A DNA stretch of 64,000 nucleotides, taken from Sclerodactyla briareus. Taxonomy: Eukaryota; Echinodermata; Holothuroidea; Dendrochirotida; Sclerodactylidae. The first letter of the stretch is position 1. Each line of letters starts with the position of its first letter. Position numbers and translations under genes: made by a program. The notes below the pieces were generated by a model. The model was not told the origin of the DNA. It was given only the letters and a program-made list of their open reading frames with translations, and did not search any database. The DNA lies in contig JAODTK010004054.1 in assembly GCA_026419785.1 (NCBI GenBank), positions 62,001 through 126,000 of the forward strand. Reading direction: 5' to 3'. Below are positions 12,940 through 25,500 of the stretch, in pieces.

Positions 12940-14065
12940 ATTTCTTGACTTCAGTCAAAGGACTCTATGCAGTCATGACAGTGGTGTGTGTGTGTGTGTG
13001 TTATGTGTGGTGTTGACGCTGAATCGTTTAACACGCGATAACTCGATCCCAATTGGATGAATCAAGTTCATAATTGGTATGTGGGTTCCCCATATGAGTC
13101 ACGATCCCTATTGTTTTGGGGTCAGGTCAAAGGTCATCTGAGGTCAACGAACTTCAAGGGAGGCAAGGAATCACTAAGGCCTCGTGGCTTTGGTTTCGTT
13201 TTGAGGTTTGTGCTAATGTAATGTAGTGCTTACTTAAAACCTCGTTCTTAGCAATACTAATATCCGAAAGTGAATGGTGCAGGTAATGTTCTGATTGGGC
13301 CATGAGAAACATACTATGTGACCTTTTTCCCTACACTGATGAAAAAACACCCTCAATGTAAAACCCTGTGGTGGCCAAACGCTGGTAAATAGGTATTCAT
13401 CTGTCATTGAGGTTGTAAATTTGATGAGAAGTATAACCTCATAGCAAATCTCACAAGCGTTAACATTTTTACAACTGATTCATTATTTTTTTCATTCTGA
13501 GTCACTGACTTCAAGATAAAAGTTGTTGTATTCAATTTGGTTTCGTTTCAATCTCTGTCTTGGGACTTCCAACTTTTTGGTTCCAAAGTTAATCAGAATG
13601 ACTAGCCATGGGGAAGACAAAACAAACTTATTTATGATTTAAACAACTGGAATTCAAAAATTCTGCTAAATTTTCTATTGCCAGGCCTCGGCTCGGAAGG
13701 TGTGGCCTCGGCCTGGCCTCGAGGTGAGGCCTCGCTCGAGGGTGCGCCTCGGCCTTGGCTTGGCCTCGGTGCACGCGGCACGACTAAAACACTGCTGGTT
13801 TTATGGCGAGTACAATATCCCCATAGTTAGAACTGATATGTTGGCAAACCTTGTAGACACAATAACTCGGACCACACCTGGATGGATCGAGATCATAATT
13901 GGTAGGCTATGTGTGTTCTCCATTATCAATATGTTCATTTGAGGTCAGCAGAAAAAAGTCTGAAAACCTTGTGGACATGTGAAATCCAGAACTCTTGGTC
14001 CTATTGAGCTGAAGTCCATCCCATTACCATTTGTTCTTGTGTGTGTCGGTCATAGGTACTAGAAA
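12940..14065 (+). repeat. GGTCA-rich cassette repeat copy split by unrelated DNA
   Basis: The leader (TTTGATTTCTTGACTTCAGTC plus a GT run, 12,938-13,010) is followed by a monomer with GGGTTCCCCATATGAGTC and AGGTCA half sites (13,124-13,146). The similarity stops near 13,165. It resumes at about 13,835 with CTTGTAGACACAATAACTCGG, then GAGGTCAGCAG and GTGAAATCCAGAAC. The 670 bp between has a GGCCTCGG low-complexity run (13,680-13,775) and no gene. An insertion into an older copy is the simplest reading. Confidence 0.6.
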
Positions 14066-16249
14066 TGAGGAGAGGAGAAAACAAGTAATCGCCAAGCTCT
14101 GGCTTATGGTAACGGAGTTAGTTGAGTTTGGCACACTTTATTGTTATTTTTATGTTTCTTCATTTATCCCATGACCATTGTAGGAGGTCGCACAGGAACA
14201 ATTTGTCGGATACGAGCAGCTCATAATTTGATATTGTCCAGTTGTCCGTGAGCTTCATGATATTGGTCATTTAGTGCAAGTTTTTTTTTGGGGTTATATC
14301 CAGCTCGGACAATCTTGGACAAAACAGCATCCTTTTTTCCTCTGGCTTTTGGGTCGGGAACTAAGCAGTTCGAGGGGAAACGAAACTCTGCCTCCCCTCC
14401 CCGCTCATCCAAACATGGTGTCCGATGGGTTCCTGTCAGAATCCTCAACATTTAAAACGGGGGGAGCGGGGGTGTCCGAACAACAGTTTGTCCGATATTG
14501 TTCGTGGACATCGACACTTTTTTTTTTCTTTTTTTTTTTGACCACGCTGACTGTAGATGAAATTGAATGGCGAGAGGATACACCTCCGTATCTGTTGTTC
14601 CCCTCACGGCACTGACCACGTCCATGTAGAACTGGACTATGATGTTTACATTATTTCATAGAGGACGACAAGAGTGTGCACACAAGTAAGTTGCTTTGTT
14701 CGTCTTTATTTTGTCCTGGTGAACTTGATACTGGCCGTGGTCATTGTTATGCTGGGATACCATTGTTGGTATGGCGGTCCGGCACGCACGTGAAAAATCT
14801 CCAATTCAAGTGGAATCAGATGGGGCCAGGGTCTGAATATGTTCTATTTAAATTAGCAAAGATGGATATTGGTTCTACAAAGGCCAAAAATAATCTAAAT
14901 GGAGGCAAACAGCACTGAATAGGCGAATGAGCACAGTACCATGGTATTAGAGGGATGATGTATCACCCAAAAAGCAATAACGACAATATGTAGGAGCTGC
15001 TACATTTTTTATGGTCTTTCACACATATACTTATAGTGCTTTTGCTTATGTAACAAACGTTCGTTTTCGTGATTATGTGATTTTCACATCCATCTCGGAC
15101 ACGCATTACGCATCTATTTAGAATCCCATCCATATGGTGTCTTACACAGAGTTACCTCCTAGGCATTGCGGTCCTCTTGTAGATGAATCACACGGACGTA
15201 TTCGCATATGGAATGGTATATCCAATGATAAGACACGGGAAGTCATTCCACTCCCTTCGCCAGGTACTAATCCCAATGGCCACACAATCTCGTTGCTGTC
15301 CTGGGTAATTGTTGGTGTCGACGATCTATGGGGACCATTTTTTTTTTCTTGTATATAAACATGTGCCTCTCGTCAGTACACGCCATGTTCCCTCTGTTCG
15401 AAACATTCACTCAGGCCCGATCAAGCTGACTGTGTGGCAATAAAACAAGACCACAGCAATGTGGGGTGAATACTGCATTTGTTGTCGCGCGGCCAGTGAG
15501 GGGGGGGGGCAGAGTAACTTGTATCGAGGGCGCAGCCACTAGGGGTCCGGGGGTCAGGACCCCCAACTTTTGGAAGGCTCCATACATAATGATTTTTTCA
15601 CACACAAAATGTTCCCATCACTGCTTCGACCCTAAATTGCTCTTGACCCCCCCCCCCAACTTGAGATCAGAGTCGGGTTATTAGTATTGTATTAAGGGAG
15701 CGCCTCTTCACACACGGACTAGCGACTCAATCGACCTGGTCAGACAGTGGCTGCGCCCTTGACTTTCATGACGGCCTCATTACATATTAACATTTCCTTT
15801 TATTCTTTGTGTCCTTCCACAGAATCATTCTCTCTTCACGGGTTTGGATCTCTCCCAATGTACATTGGATCCCCTTCCCAATGTACATTGGACCCCACTA
15901 TACAACATGGAGTGCGCCCTTTCTGTATGCAAGTCTCCTTTAACACTCGTTATTCACTTTACCTACGTTTGACCGCTTATACATTCTCCAAAATGGCTCA
16001 TTTGAAGAGGATACGAAATTAGAGACATAGTATAAGCTCAATTCAGATTACATTCATCAAAGTGTCTCAAGATTTCCAGGATGACATAATGTATTTCATT
16101 AAGACACAAAACCGACTTCGACGTGATGGTTTTTTCTACACACTTTGAAGGATTCCAACAATCTTTGAAGGATGTCCCAAAATCGGATTCTCTACGAATC
16201 ACACTCTATCTGAAACATTTTAGGGGACCAGCGTAATGGAAATTTATGT
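14066..16249. other. No recognisable gene; G/C-run element and tandem palindromes
   Basis: Short open frames at 14,676-14,918 and 15,134-15,358 have no identifiable domain. A G-run/C-run block with GGGCGCAGCCACTAG lies at 15,500-15,660. Two copies of the perfect palindrome CCAATGTACATTGG lie at 15,855-15,868 and 15,878-15,891. A poly-T run lies at 14,517-14,539. Confidence 0.35.
15855..15891. repeat. Two tandem 14-bp perfect palindromes, CCAATGTACATTGG
   Basis: The palindrome occurs twice in identical form with a 23-bp period, each followed by A(T/C)CCC. It contains CCAAT on both strands. Function is unknown. Confidence 0.85.
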
Positions 16250-17300
16250 TCGTCCGTGCGAAACTCGACCTTTGACCTCTGTTGACTTTTTGACATCGCC
16301 CTCGTGACCATGATTTCTGTGAAACCACAAGCACCAGATTCGTCTCATCGAGAACAAGACACAAAGTATACTAGACATCGCCTGGCAGATAAACCGCCAA
16401 CGGGATATTCCCACTTTCGTTCAATCAGAGGGCGATATTGTGTCCGAAGTTCAAAAAACAATGTCAAATCTTCGACAACGAGAAAAAAAAAAAAATTAAA
16501 AAAACGCAAAAATTCAAAATGGCCGCTGGGAGGGGGTCGTATGGGCGAAAAAAGTTGCTCTCAGAATGATCGCCTTGCTTCAAAACGCGCAAATAAGTGA
16601 AAACTCAGTTCGCAAGGAAAAATCCAAAATGGCCGCTGTCAGAGCGGTCAGGCAACTCCCACTGTTTCCACCATCAAAATTTATAAGTTGATCAATGTGT
16701 GCCCCAAAGTTGACAAAAAACTCAATGTCAAAATCTGATGGAAAATTATTTTCGCAAAAATTCAAAATGGCCGGCCGGGGGGTTTGTTATGGGCGAAAAA
16801 CACAAGTTGGTCTTTAAAGATCGCCATGCTTCAAAACGCGCAGATCACGAAGCTCAGTTTCGCAAAAAACCGAATATGGGCCATGTCAGATCGGTTCGGG
16901 CGGAACGCCCACTGTTAGGCCCATTCAAGTTTTCATTAGACATCAAAGTTTCATATGGAGCCGATAAGGCACTAGGGATTTATTGTACAAACGCTATCAA
17001 TTTAGTTTCGTTGAAAATCCGAGATGGCCGCCGCAGAGTGGTGCGACGGACGCACACTTCGAATTCATCGAGATTAGTAAGGGTGAACAGGTGTGCAAGA
17101 TAAATTGACCGTGAGCATTGACATCTCGGACAACTAAACATTTGAGTGGGTGGCTGATGGAAAGTTATTTCTTCTGGTGCAAAACTGATCTGGTACCTAC
17201 TCTTTTGACCTCATTAACCTTTGACTTTTTGACCTCGGTGACCATTTTTTTTCGATGGTGCTGATGGAAACCCCAGAATCGTGCTTATCGAGACAAAGCA
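16250..17300 (+). repeat. AAAATGGCCG tandem repeat (about 250 bp) within a larger duplicated unit (about 950 bp)
   Basis: TTCAAAATGGCCG occurs at about 16,514 and 16,763, and both copies continue through TATGGGCGAAAAA, a GATCGCC segment, GCTTCAAAACGCGCA and a TCAG.(T)CGGT segment. Flanking segments with CTTTGAC...TTTTTGAC..CG and ATCGAGA.CAA.GCACAAA match between about 16,255 and 17,205. That implies a higher-order repeat of roughly 950 bp. It is non-coding. Confidence 0.55.
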
Positions 17301-18189
17301 CAAAATAAATCACTCCAACGTAGGCTACTATGACACTATCACATTTATCTCAAGTTTGGCCTTTGTAAAAGGTAGAAAACAGTCGTTAGCACTGGAAATT
17401 GTGATAATTTGGCATCTTGCAATGGAAACATTTAGAGATAGTCTGTAAAGAAAGTCAGTTTAGTATGCCACTGTCCACTCTAGTGATTCACACCTCATTT
17501 GAACCATCTGACCTCGTGGCTTCATAGGTAATTTTCTTGTAATGATCAGGATGTTTGGCGAGTCATCACACTAGTCTTAGCATTGTGAACGACTTGAGAC
17601 GTTGTTATTTTGACATAATCGCTAGTTCTAATGCATGCTGACCATATTAGGTCGACATATAACGAATGCTTCTCTTATGGCAGCACTCAGAATGTGCTGC
17701 CTCGTGTATATTGCATGCGGGGGTGTATGTACAAAAAATGATGAAGTGAAGTTAGCTATGAAAGAAACTGCTGTGTGAGGGTATGGGCTTCCATATTTTG
17801 TTTGAGGGCAACATATGGACCGCCATATGTTCTCAGATGGACTTTGGAAGACCTCGGGGACTTCATTCCTTTTATTAGTACTCGTGTATGGGTGTATCAT
17901 ACCGCCATCTTACCCATGCAGCCACCTTGTCATCATTTAAAGAAGTATAAAAAACAGCAACATTTCTGGATGGCATGTTCGAACTATTTTTGGAAAGTAA
18001 TTGTATATCGTTCGTGGACAGTTAAAGATTGGGGTACATCATTCTAAATCCACAGCTAACCCGACAATCGTAGGCTTTTCACCTCAGAGTGACCTGGCTT
18101 ACTTCTAATATTTTTTTTTTATCCCATTACTGCACATTCACCATAATCCTTATGACATAAATGTCTCTGATGTGACTCCTATGTAGTTT
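17301..18189. other. No recognisable gene
   Basis: Two overlapping 90-codon frames on opposite strands (17,628-17,900 minus and 17,775-18,047 plus) have no identifiable motifs. No repeat family recognised. Confidence 0.35.
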
Positions 18190-21100
18190 AGTTTAGTGAT
18201 AAGGGTCAGGAGGACATAATCCTCATAAACGACACGGAGCCAAGCCACAACCTCACAGGAAGAAAAATGAACCAACCATAATAATTAGCCCGTGATGATT
18301 CCTGAAAATCAATCAAGACTGTTCTTGAACGCATTCACACTCTTAGAGCCCAAACAACATTTTCAGGAAGACAATTCCACGCACTGATCACTCTCTGCGA
18401 ACGAGAAGAAATATTTACGATGTCCAATCTGCAGCGCTTGCCACGAAGCTTGAGACAGTGGTTCTATTTGCCGAGTAAATTGGAAAAGTCAAAGAAAAGT
18501 AGTGAAGGACAGGCCCTGAGTCCAGGACAATTTGACAACCTGGATCAAGTCACCCCATAGCCTCAGCTCCATGTAGTAGTTAGACCGAGACGCATTATCT
18601 TTCCTCGTAGGATAAGTTTTTTCAGACAGTGAATCATTCTAGTTGCCCACGCTGAAAGTTTTCAATACTGCTGTTCTTCTGCAAAGTAGTAGGGATTCCA
18701 CACTTTCACAGAATAATAGGTGCGGTCTCAACCAGTTGCTTAAACAGCCTGACAACAAATCATTATCAAGGAAAATGAAGTGACGTCTAATCAAGCCAAG
18801 AATCCAATTACCAATTCTAGCAGCTTCGGCACAATGCTTGGAAGGTTGCAAAGAGAATCAACAAACCCCAAGATTTCTTTTTTCGAAAATCACCTCCTGA
18901 ATATTTGTCCATTTAACTTGAAGGAAGCGTTGCGAATTTGAAAACCAACATGCATAACTTTTCCACTTGTAACATTGAAAAAAAATTTGCCAGTCGGAAG
19001 ACTTGGAAATTATATCCAGATCCCTTGAACAATTGCAGCATCATCATTCGAACCGACCTCCCGATACAACTTAGTATTCGTCTGCGAACTTCTCAACCCT
19101 GAATGAACAGAACCTTCAAGATCGTCAATATACGCCAGAAAAGAGTAACGGCCCAAACGAGAACCGATCCCTGGGGGACACCACTAGTGATTTTTTGCCA
19201 AGAAGGCGACCGCCCAATTATGACAACTCGTTGTGCACTATTATGAAAGCCACTCACGAATCCATTGAGGACATTCCCCTCAATGCCAAAGCCTCCAACT
19301 GAGCAAGAGACGCTCATGAGGAACTTGTCAAAAGCTTCTGAAAGGCCAGGAAAAATTATATCAATAGCAGTGCCGTTGTCAACAGAAACATGTAACATCT
19401 TCCATAAATTCCAAGGAGATTAGTCAAACACGAAACGATTTTTCCTAAACCCATGCTGAGAATCCCTATTCAGAATATGCTCATTTAAATACTAAACCAT
19501 ATGATCCCGAATGATTGATTCCATCCTGCAGACAAACACTAGTAGACTGATGCCTGATTTTAGTACGAAGAAAGATAAACTCCGTCAGGGCCAGGAGCTT
19601 TACACTTTTGAGCTTCTGTAATTTCTCCTTTACTAAAAGGCGACACACCATATACCAATACTATGCGGAGAAAACCCCAGAAACTAGGTTACAAAGATAT
19701 CCAAGTTCTCATGAGAAAAAAACGACGAGAAAATATTTATTGAGGACCTTAGCCATCTCCTGGTTGTACTAATTGTACTACCCGAGTCGGAAACTATTCA
19801 AAGGACCAATGCTGTCCTTGACTTTCTGCTTCCGCCTCCAGAAGGAGAAAAATGCACGAGGATTCTCCTTGATATTAGCGGCAATCTGCCTCTCAAAATT
19901 AAGTTTAGGCCCCAGAAACTAAACGCTGGAAATGCTTTTGCTGAACTTTGAAATGCTATAGTCAGACACGGACACCCAGAGAAGAAGTGATAAAGTCGCC
20001 ATAAGTGTCGCTTACGTTTGATGGCCAGCAAGAAATTTTAATCCAGAAGGCTCTGTTCTACTGCGACGTTTCCTCAAAGGAACGTTAAACTTTCATAATC
20101 TCGTTAGCCTTTTCAATGAAAACCATTCCAAGAGTCGATTGACAGCATTCGTACTATCTAACAATTTATGCCAATCTACTGTGCTAAAAACCTGGAATGC
20201 CATCCACATCGGCCTTCGCGAAACCAGGAACAAGCGCTTTTACAATCTGTGGGAGATCACAGAACAAGACACATGAAAGCTAAATATCGTGATCACTTGC
20301 ACGGAGTTGCCTAAGCCTCCTACTTTCTACAGGATCTGGATCACTGCCGAACTAATCCAAATATTATTGCTTTCTGGTAGGAAAAGGAACATGTTACATG
20401 CTGAGAAGGAAACAATCCTGCGTGTCATTGAAAAAGCCAGATCCATGACTGGCCAATAGTACATTAGACCAAGAAATATGGATAAAAATTTTTGAAATCA
20501 CCCACAATAATTGTACTCTTCCCAGAAAGCTTCGTGAAGATGTCGGAAAGTAAAGAGTTGTTGTCTTCAGACTATTTAACGCCAACTAATAAAGAACTGG
20601 GAATACGGATAGTTAGACTGGAAATTTCACACCCAAACTGAGTGACAAAACTTACACAATATCGGCCTTCTCAAAACTTTCAATGTCAGACCTCACATAC
20701 AACAAAACTCTACACCCATGCCACGGGGAGAGTAGATATCCATATTTGCCTATAAACAACATAACCAGGAGGTGAACCTCGGCTGTGGAAATATCCATGT
20801 TAAACCCGACTCTGTAATACCAATGACGTTAGGCTTGCGTTCCGGACTAAAATCTGCAACTCATCAAACTTGGTCATGAACTTTGAACATCAGCACAGAG
20901 ACACTGACATGGCAACATTAGTATCAAAAAACTGTTGACCTCGCCAGACCTCCCCACTGTGATGCTTACTTTTAACAACCTGCCATAGCCACGGACACCT
21001 GAAAAACCCTCGCCCCCAAATTAGTTTAACAACCCTGCCACGCAGAAAATTGACCAACTGCCTAACCACTGATAGCCCCAGCACTCTTTAAGGTTGAGAC

Positions 21101-21700
21101 CATCCTTAGCAAAAAAGATCCCTCCGTCCCCAGAAAATACGAGCATCCACAAACTTGAACGCCCCCCCTCCCCAGAGCATTAAAATTTAACCACCTATCG
21201 AGACCCGCTATCGTCCTACCTCCAACGCGCCCGTCAACCTAGGGGATGCCACAAATCGCGGACCTTTCGACCTAGTGGACTGCAGCCTGCAAAGCAGTTA
21301 ACGGAATCGGGATCTTAGGACGTCCCTGACTGTTCACCCGGAGATTATTAACCTATCTCGACAACCACCACCTCATCATCCCCCACATCCTGTTAACCCT
21401 TCCTCATAATACCTCCACCCTTGCTCCCGGAGCAAACACGCGTACGCTTCAGCTATATCTACGCGACTAAATTCCCTCTCAACATACCGGACAGTCGAAT
21501 CCCCCACCAGCAAAACACTCCCTTTTACCTTATCCCCCCCGCCCCACAGTTCAACTTCTCTTCCATCCACCGCGACTGGAACCACCGGCCTTGACTGTCG
21601 CCCCCTCCTCTGTACTTTACCCAGCCCGCTCCATCCAATGACCCCCCCCCTGCACGGCTCCTCAACGTCAGCAAACTCATAGTCATAGCGTTGAAAGTTC
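18190..21700 (-). mobile_element. CR1-like LINE, nearly full length but degenerate
   Basis: Read on the minus strand the parts come in CR1 order. First is an ORF1 piece with VLLVGDSTVRYVEREF (about 21,376-21,585), which matches the esterase-like GDS motif known from CR1 ORF1 proteins. Next is an AP-endonuclease region (about 20,300-20,900) with translated bits such as DISTAEVHLL and VRSDIESFEKADIV. Then comes reverse transcriptase (19,093-19,398) with FDKFLMSVSCSVG, SGVPQGSVLVW and QRVVIIG. Last is a C-terminal tail with HRKYFFS and VNAFKNSLD near 18,300-18,420. Many frame changes show it is dead. It gives no clear target-site duplication, and the 5' limit is approximate. Two more copies of the same family lie at 22.9-25.5 kb and 59.9-61.6 kb. 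Confidence 0.85.
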
Positions 21701-22789
21701 TTGAGAAATGTTCATTACATGTCACTTTGTACAATAAAATGTGGCCTGTATGAATAACCCACTAACATCTGAGTGACGTTTCGTTTGACCTCAGATTGAC
21801 CTAATTTGACCTAATGATTCACCTCAGAGCAAATCGTACCCAAGTTAGGAGGGGACCGTAAAATGGCGGTCTCGGGAGCAGGTTTGGGAATGATAAACCA
21901 CTGCCTCGATATCATCTGAAGCCACTAGAGAGAAGAAAAGAGAAGGCGAGTTTATCGGCAGTGAAGTCGCCAATGCTAATCCACGATCATAAACGGCAAG
22001 GTTTCGTGATCAGACTATACGTTCAATACGGCCAGGGTTTCTTGATCGTTCTTATTTGGGCTCCCCTATTGCTATGGCCTACTGACTAGCTGACCCACAT
22101 CTCTGTTGCCTATGACCTCATATTTAACACTTCACCCACACCCCTACTAAAAAGTTGAGATTCGTATGCATTATGCATTCAAAGCATTATTCTGTTGGAA
22201 TTGATCTTGTGAAGGCCACCTGCCTCCTTCCACCCTCCTCTCCATTGGCTACGGCCACTCTTACTGGGGACATGGAAGCCTTTGTTACCGGATTAAGGGG
22301 GACAAGGATAGGCATATCGTGCAGCCTCGTATATCAACAATGGCAAACACGGAGACACTGGATTCCGGTAATAACTGTGATATATAAATATATTTTGTTA
22401 CCTGTTGCAAACTACTTTTGTACCTGCAGCAATCGCTATTGATACTAAGATGTTAAAAACATGGTATCCTCAGAGATTCCCCATGTGTTCCAGGACCGCA
22501 TTTCTTCCGCGGTGGTGATCTTCACGAGATGGCCACCGTGGTGGCCCGGCAAGTTGTTTCAGCTCGGCCTGAGTATTCCTGGATTGTTGAAAAACCTTGG
22601 AAAGAAGACAAACAGGGTGCAGAACATTGATAATTCAATTATTTCCGAGGTGTCTTAACCGCCACTTACGGCAGCTGTCGCACTTCGAACTAATTATTGA
22701 CGAGCTTGTGGACAAACAGGCTACATTGTGAAATGTAGGGCTGGACCTGTCTCGCCAGCAGTGCAGTTTACGTTCAGTTGCGATTCACC
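21701..22789. other. No recognisable gene
   Basis: Short frames only (for example 22,155-22,442 and 22,461-22,658 on the plus strand). GGTTTCTTGATC-type and GGTTTCGTGATC-type segments near 21,995-22,045 suggest a small local duplication. Confidence 0.3.
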
Positions 22790-22840
22790 CTCTGAGCTAC
22801 AATGATGAGCCCTAAAAGAGCGAAACATGTCGAATGCCTC
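22790..22840 (+). ncRNA. Hammerhead-ribozyme-like core, degenerate
   Basis: TGATGAG (22,803-22,809), a short GCCC/GAGC stem-II candidate, GAAAC (22,822-22,826) and an ATGTC cleavage-type segment (22,827-22,831) occur in the order and spacing of hammerheads with a tiny stem III, as known from Penelope-like and retrozyme elements. The usual C before TGATGA is A, and stem I is not convincing, so it is probably an inactive remnant or chance. Confidence 0.25.
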
Positions 22841-23230
22841 AACAAATTCATTGCAGGACACATTTATTAGAGGGGCTCCCCTAATTTACGTTAAAAAATT
22901 CTAGTAATAGTAGGCCCTATGAAAGTATTAGTGAAGCTGAACAGCTAATACCGGAACCATCTTGCATTTACATAATTAAAAAAGAATTCTCCCAGAATTC
23001 CTGAGAAACAAGTCAAGGCTGTACTCGAAGACATTAACACTATTAGAAGCATCTGCAAGGGAGCTATTCAACTCAATCACCACTCTTCGCGAAAAGAAAT
23101 ACTTTCGTGTGTCTGATCTGCAACGTTACCACGGGCTTGAAGACATCGCCCTATTAGTAGTCGAAAGAAAGGTCATCGAGCCAATATAATAGTTGATAAC
23201 GCCTTAGCTCCATTGATCCGCGTCTGATAG

Positions 23231-24113
23231 TTGTCATTCAATAAAAAATTTGCCGATGACACAGCTTTAGTCGGTTTGATTAAAAAGGATGACGAGAGTG
23301 AATATCTACATGAAATATCATTTCGTCGGCGAATATGTGACAAGACCTCGCTTTGTTTTTCGAATGTTAAGGAGGAAACAAGTAAATGATATGATTCAAG
23401 GTCAAGGGTCAACCGAAAGAGATTGTGATATGAAATAAACATCTACAAAATCTTGGGTTGTTATGATGATCAACTGTCCTGCTGAGTATATTGATTATTT
23501 GGTGAAGAGAGGAAACCCTCGATAGTACTTGTCCCCGTAGAATAGAATGAGTAAGTTTGACATTGACAGTCGTATATCCTCACTATATTCTATGACTCAG
23601 TCATTTTTTAGCGTGGTGAGATATTGTATGACATGCTGGGGTGGTGATGTGACTGCTAATGAATGATGAGGAACACATTGATTCTATCATCAGACAGTGT
23701 AATCGTATTCTGAGTGGGGATCAGGCCACAATGGAGTTATGTACCAGCGTTTTATTGAGTCTAAGCTCGACGCCATCCTCGTCGACGAGAGTCACCTCAC
23801 TGGTTTCTTGATCTCAGCAGTGCAATAATCCATCGGAATGCGCGGATGAGGCTTCCGAAACAGTTACAAATCGTCACAAATATTCCTTTATCCCTCAGTG
23901 CATTCAGATATTTAATTGCGTTTTACTCGATTGTAGTCTGCTTTATCTTTTATTTTCCTGCGCTTGCCATCCTTAAACTTTTCTACTTTGATACTGTAAA
24001 CTCTTATGTATGCCATTCTTATCTGTCTTTCTGGCCTTTCCATCTTCTGTATCTGTCTTATATGTTTATGCGAGCTTATAATATCCTTATGGGATGAAAT
24101 AAAGTTTTACTTA

Positions 24114-24154
<41 letters not shown>

Positions 24155-24181
24155 ACTTACTACTTACTTACTTACTTACTT
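23231..24181 (+). mobile_element. LINE 3' fragment (CR1/L2/Rex1 group) inserted in the CR1-like copy
   Basis: It starts abruptly in the reverse-transcriptase catalytic region: plus-strand KFADDTALVGLIKKDDESEY contains the A/FADD box. It continues through a thumb/C-terminal region with RYCMTCWGGD, IDSIIRQCNRIL and KYSFIPQ. It ends with GAAATAAAGTTTTAC followed by a (TTAC)n run. Such a 5' truncation and a microsatellite 3' tail are typical of these LINEs. Orientation is opposite to the host element, so this is a nested insertion. Confidence 0.8.
24107..24181 (+). repeat. (TTAC)n microsatellite, LINE 3' tail
   Basis: About 18 TTAC-type units with two TAC slips. It directly follows the LINE 3' untranslated end, so it is most likely the expanded 3' tail of that element. 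Confidence 0.9.
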
Positions 24182-25500
24182 GAAGTCCACCAAGACATTT
24201 TATTAGGTTCTGATACGGCAAATCTCGCGACAGTGGAACTACTTCGAAGAAGCCCTCCTTTAAACGTTCTTAATCATCAGCTTATCTTTCGTGAATGGAG
24301 AGTCTAGACTTGCATAGAATACTTCAGTTGAGGTGTTACCATTCCAACTGCCTAAACAGCCTGACAACAATGTTCTTATCAGAAAACTAAAATCATGTGT
24401 AATCGAGTCGAAAATCCAACTACCTTTCCTAGTACACACTGCTTGGAAGGTTCAAATGTAGAATCGAAATACATACCAAGATCCTTTTCAGATTTACCAC
24501 ATTGATACTTGACGCATTTAAACTGAAAGACGCGTTGACGTTCAGATAGCCGACATACATCACTTCTCATTTATCAGCGTTAAGAAACATTTGTCAATCG
24601 GAAGACTATTTTGGATATTCGGTCCAATTCCCTTCTAACAATTGCACCATCATCATTCAAAATCACTACTTGACACAACTTTGTGTCTTCCACTTTTTCT
24701 AACTCAAGATTGCACAGAACCTTTGTGATCGTCAATATAACAGAAAAAGGACCGAGGAAACAGAACCGACCCTTGGGGAACCCAATGATGCCCTTCCAGA
24801 CAGATAAGGCCCATCTATAATTAAAAATCCCTGCGCTCTATTAATTGTGAAGCCACTCTTAAATCCACCTTCCAGGACATTGCCGGTAATACCCAAACTC
24901 TCTCCAATTTGAAAGGGTGAGTTCACATGAGGCACCTTGTCAAAAGCTTTCTGGAAGTCCAGGGTAAATTATATCAAACCGCTGTCAATAGAACCCTAGT
25001 CGGTCTTTCATAAATTCCAGTGATTATGTCAAGCACGACGATTATTAAATAGCCATGCTAAGACTCCACGGATCAATCATACTCATTTAATAATGCCATC
25101 CATCTAAATTGTCCCTTTGAATTATTCCATCACTTGGCTAACCGCACTCTGTACGGAGACTCACTGGCCTGTCAATTACGAAATGAGACCGATTACTTTC
25201 TCTGAAGGTAGGCGAAATTGCCTCCTCCAATTGCAATCCTCCAGAACCACACCTTTTGTCTAGAGTTTTTATTGAAAGTATAGCTGCGGAACAGACAGTC
25301 GACTTCAGGAGGACAGTTAACTCCTCTAGACCGGGAGCTTTGGAGTTCTTTGAGTTTCTGTAGTTTCTCCTTAACCATGTCAGGCGAACAATTCCAATTG
25401 CGATACCAATCGGAAATACACTAACAGCGCGGCTCATCAAAAAGATTTTCATGGATGAAGACCGAAAGGAAATACTGTTTTAGCGAACGCTGGACATGTC

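Larger units (their letters stand above)
22930..25500 (-). mobile_element. Second CR1-like LINE copy, 5'-truncated and interrupted
   Basis: The 3' part (about 22,975-23,230) parallels 18,300-18,600 of the first copy: spaced AAGAAATACTTTCG..GTCTGATCTGCAACG matches its C-terminal tail. After the foreign segment at 23,231-24,181 the similarity resumes at about 24,190 with CAGCTTATCTTTCG, then GCCTGACAACAA, and runs into the reverse-transcriptase start near 25,140-25,450. There the minus-strand frames give NSKAPGLEEL and DRPVSL, the usual SKAPG and YRPVSL landmarks. The endonuclease and ORF1 regions are missing or unrecognisable beyond 25.5 kb. Confidence 0.75.
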
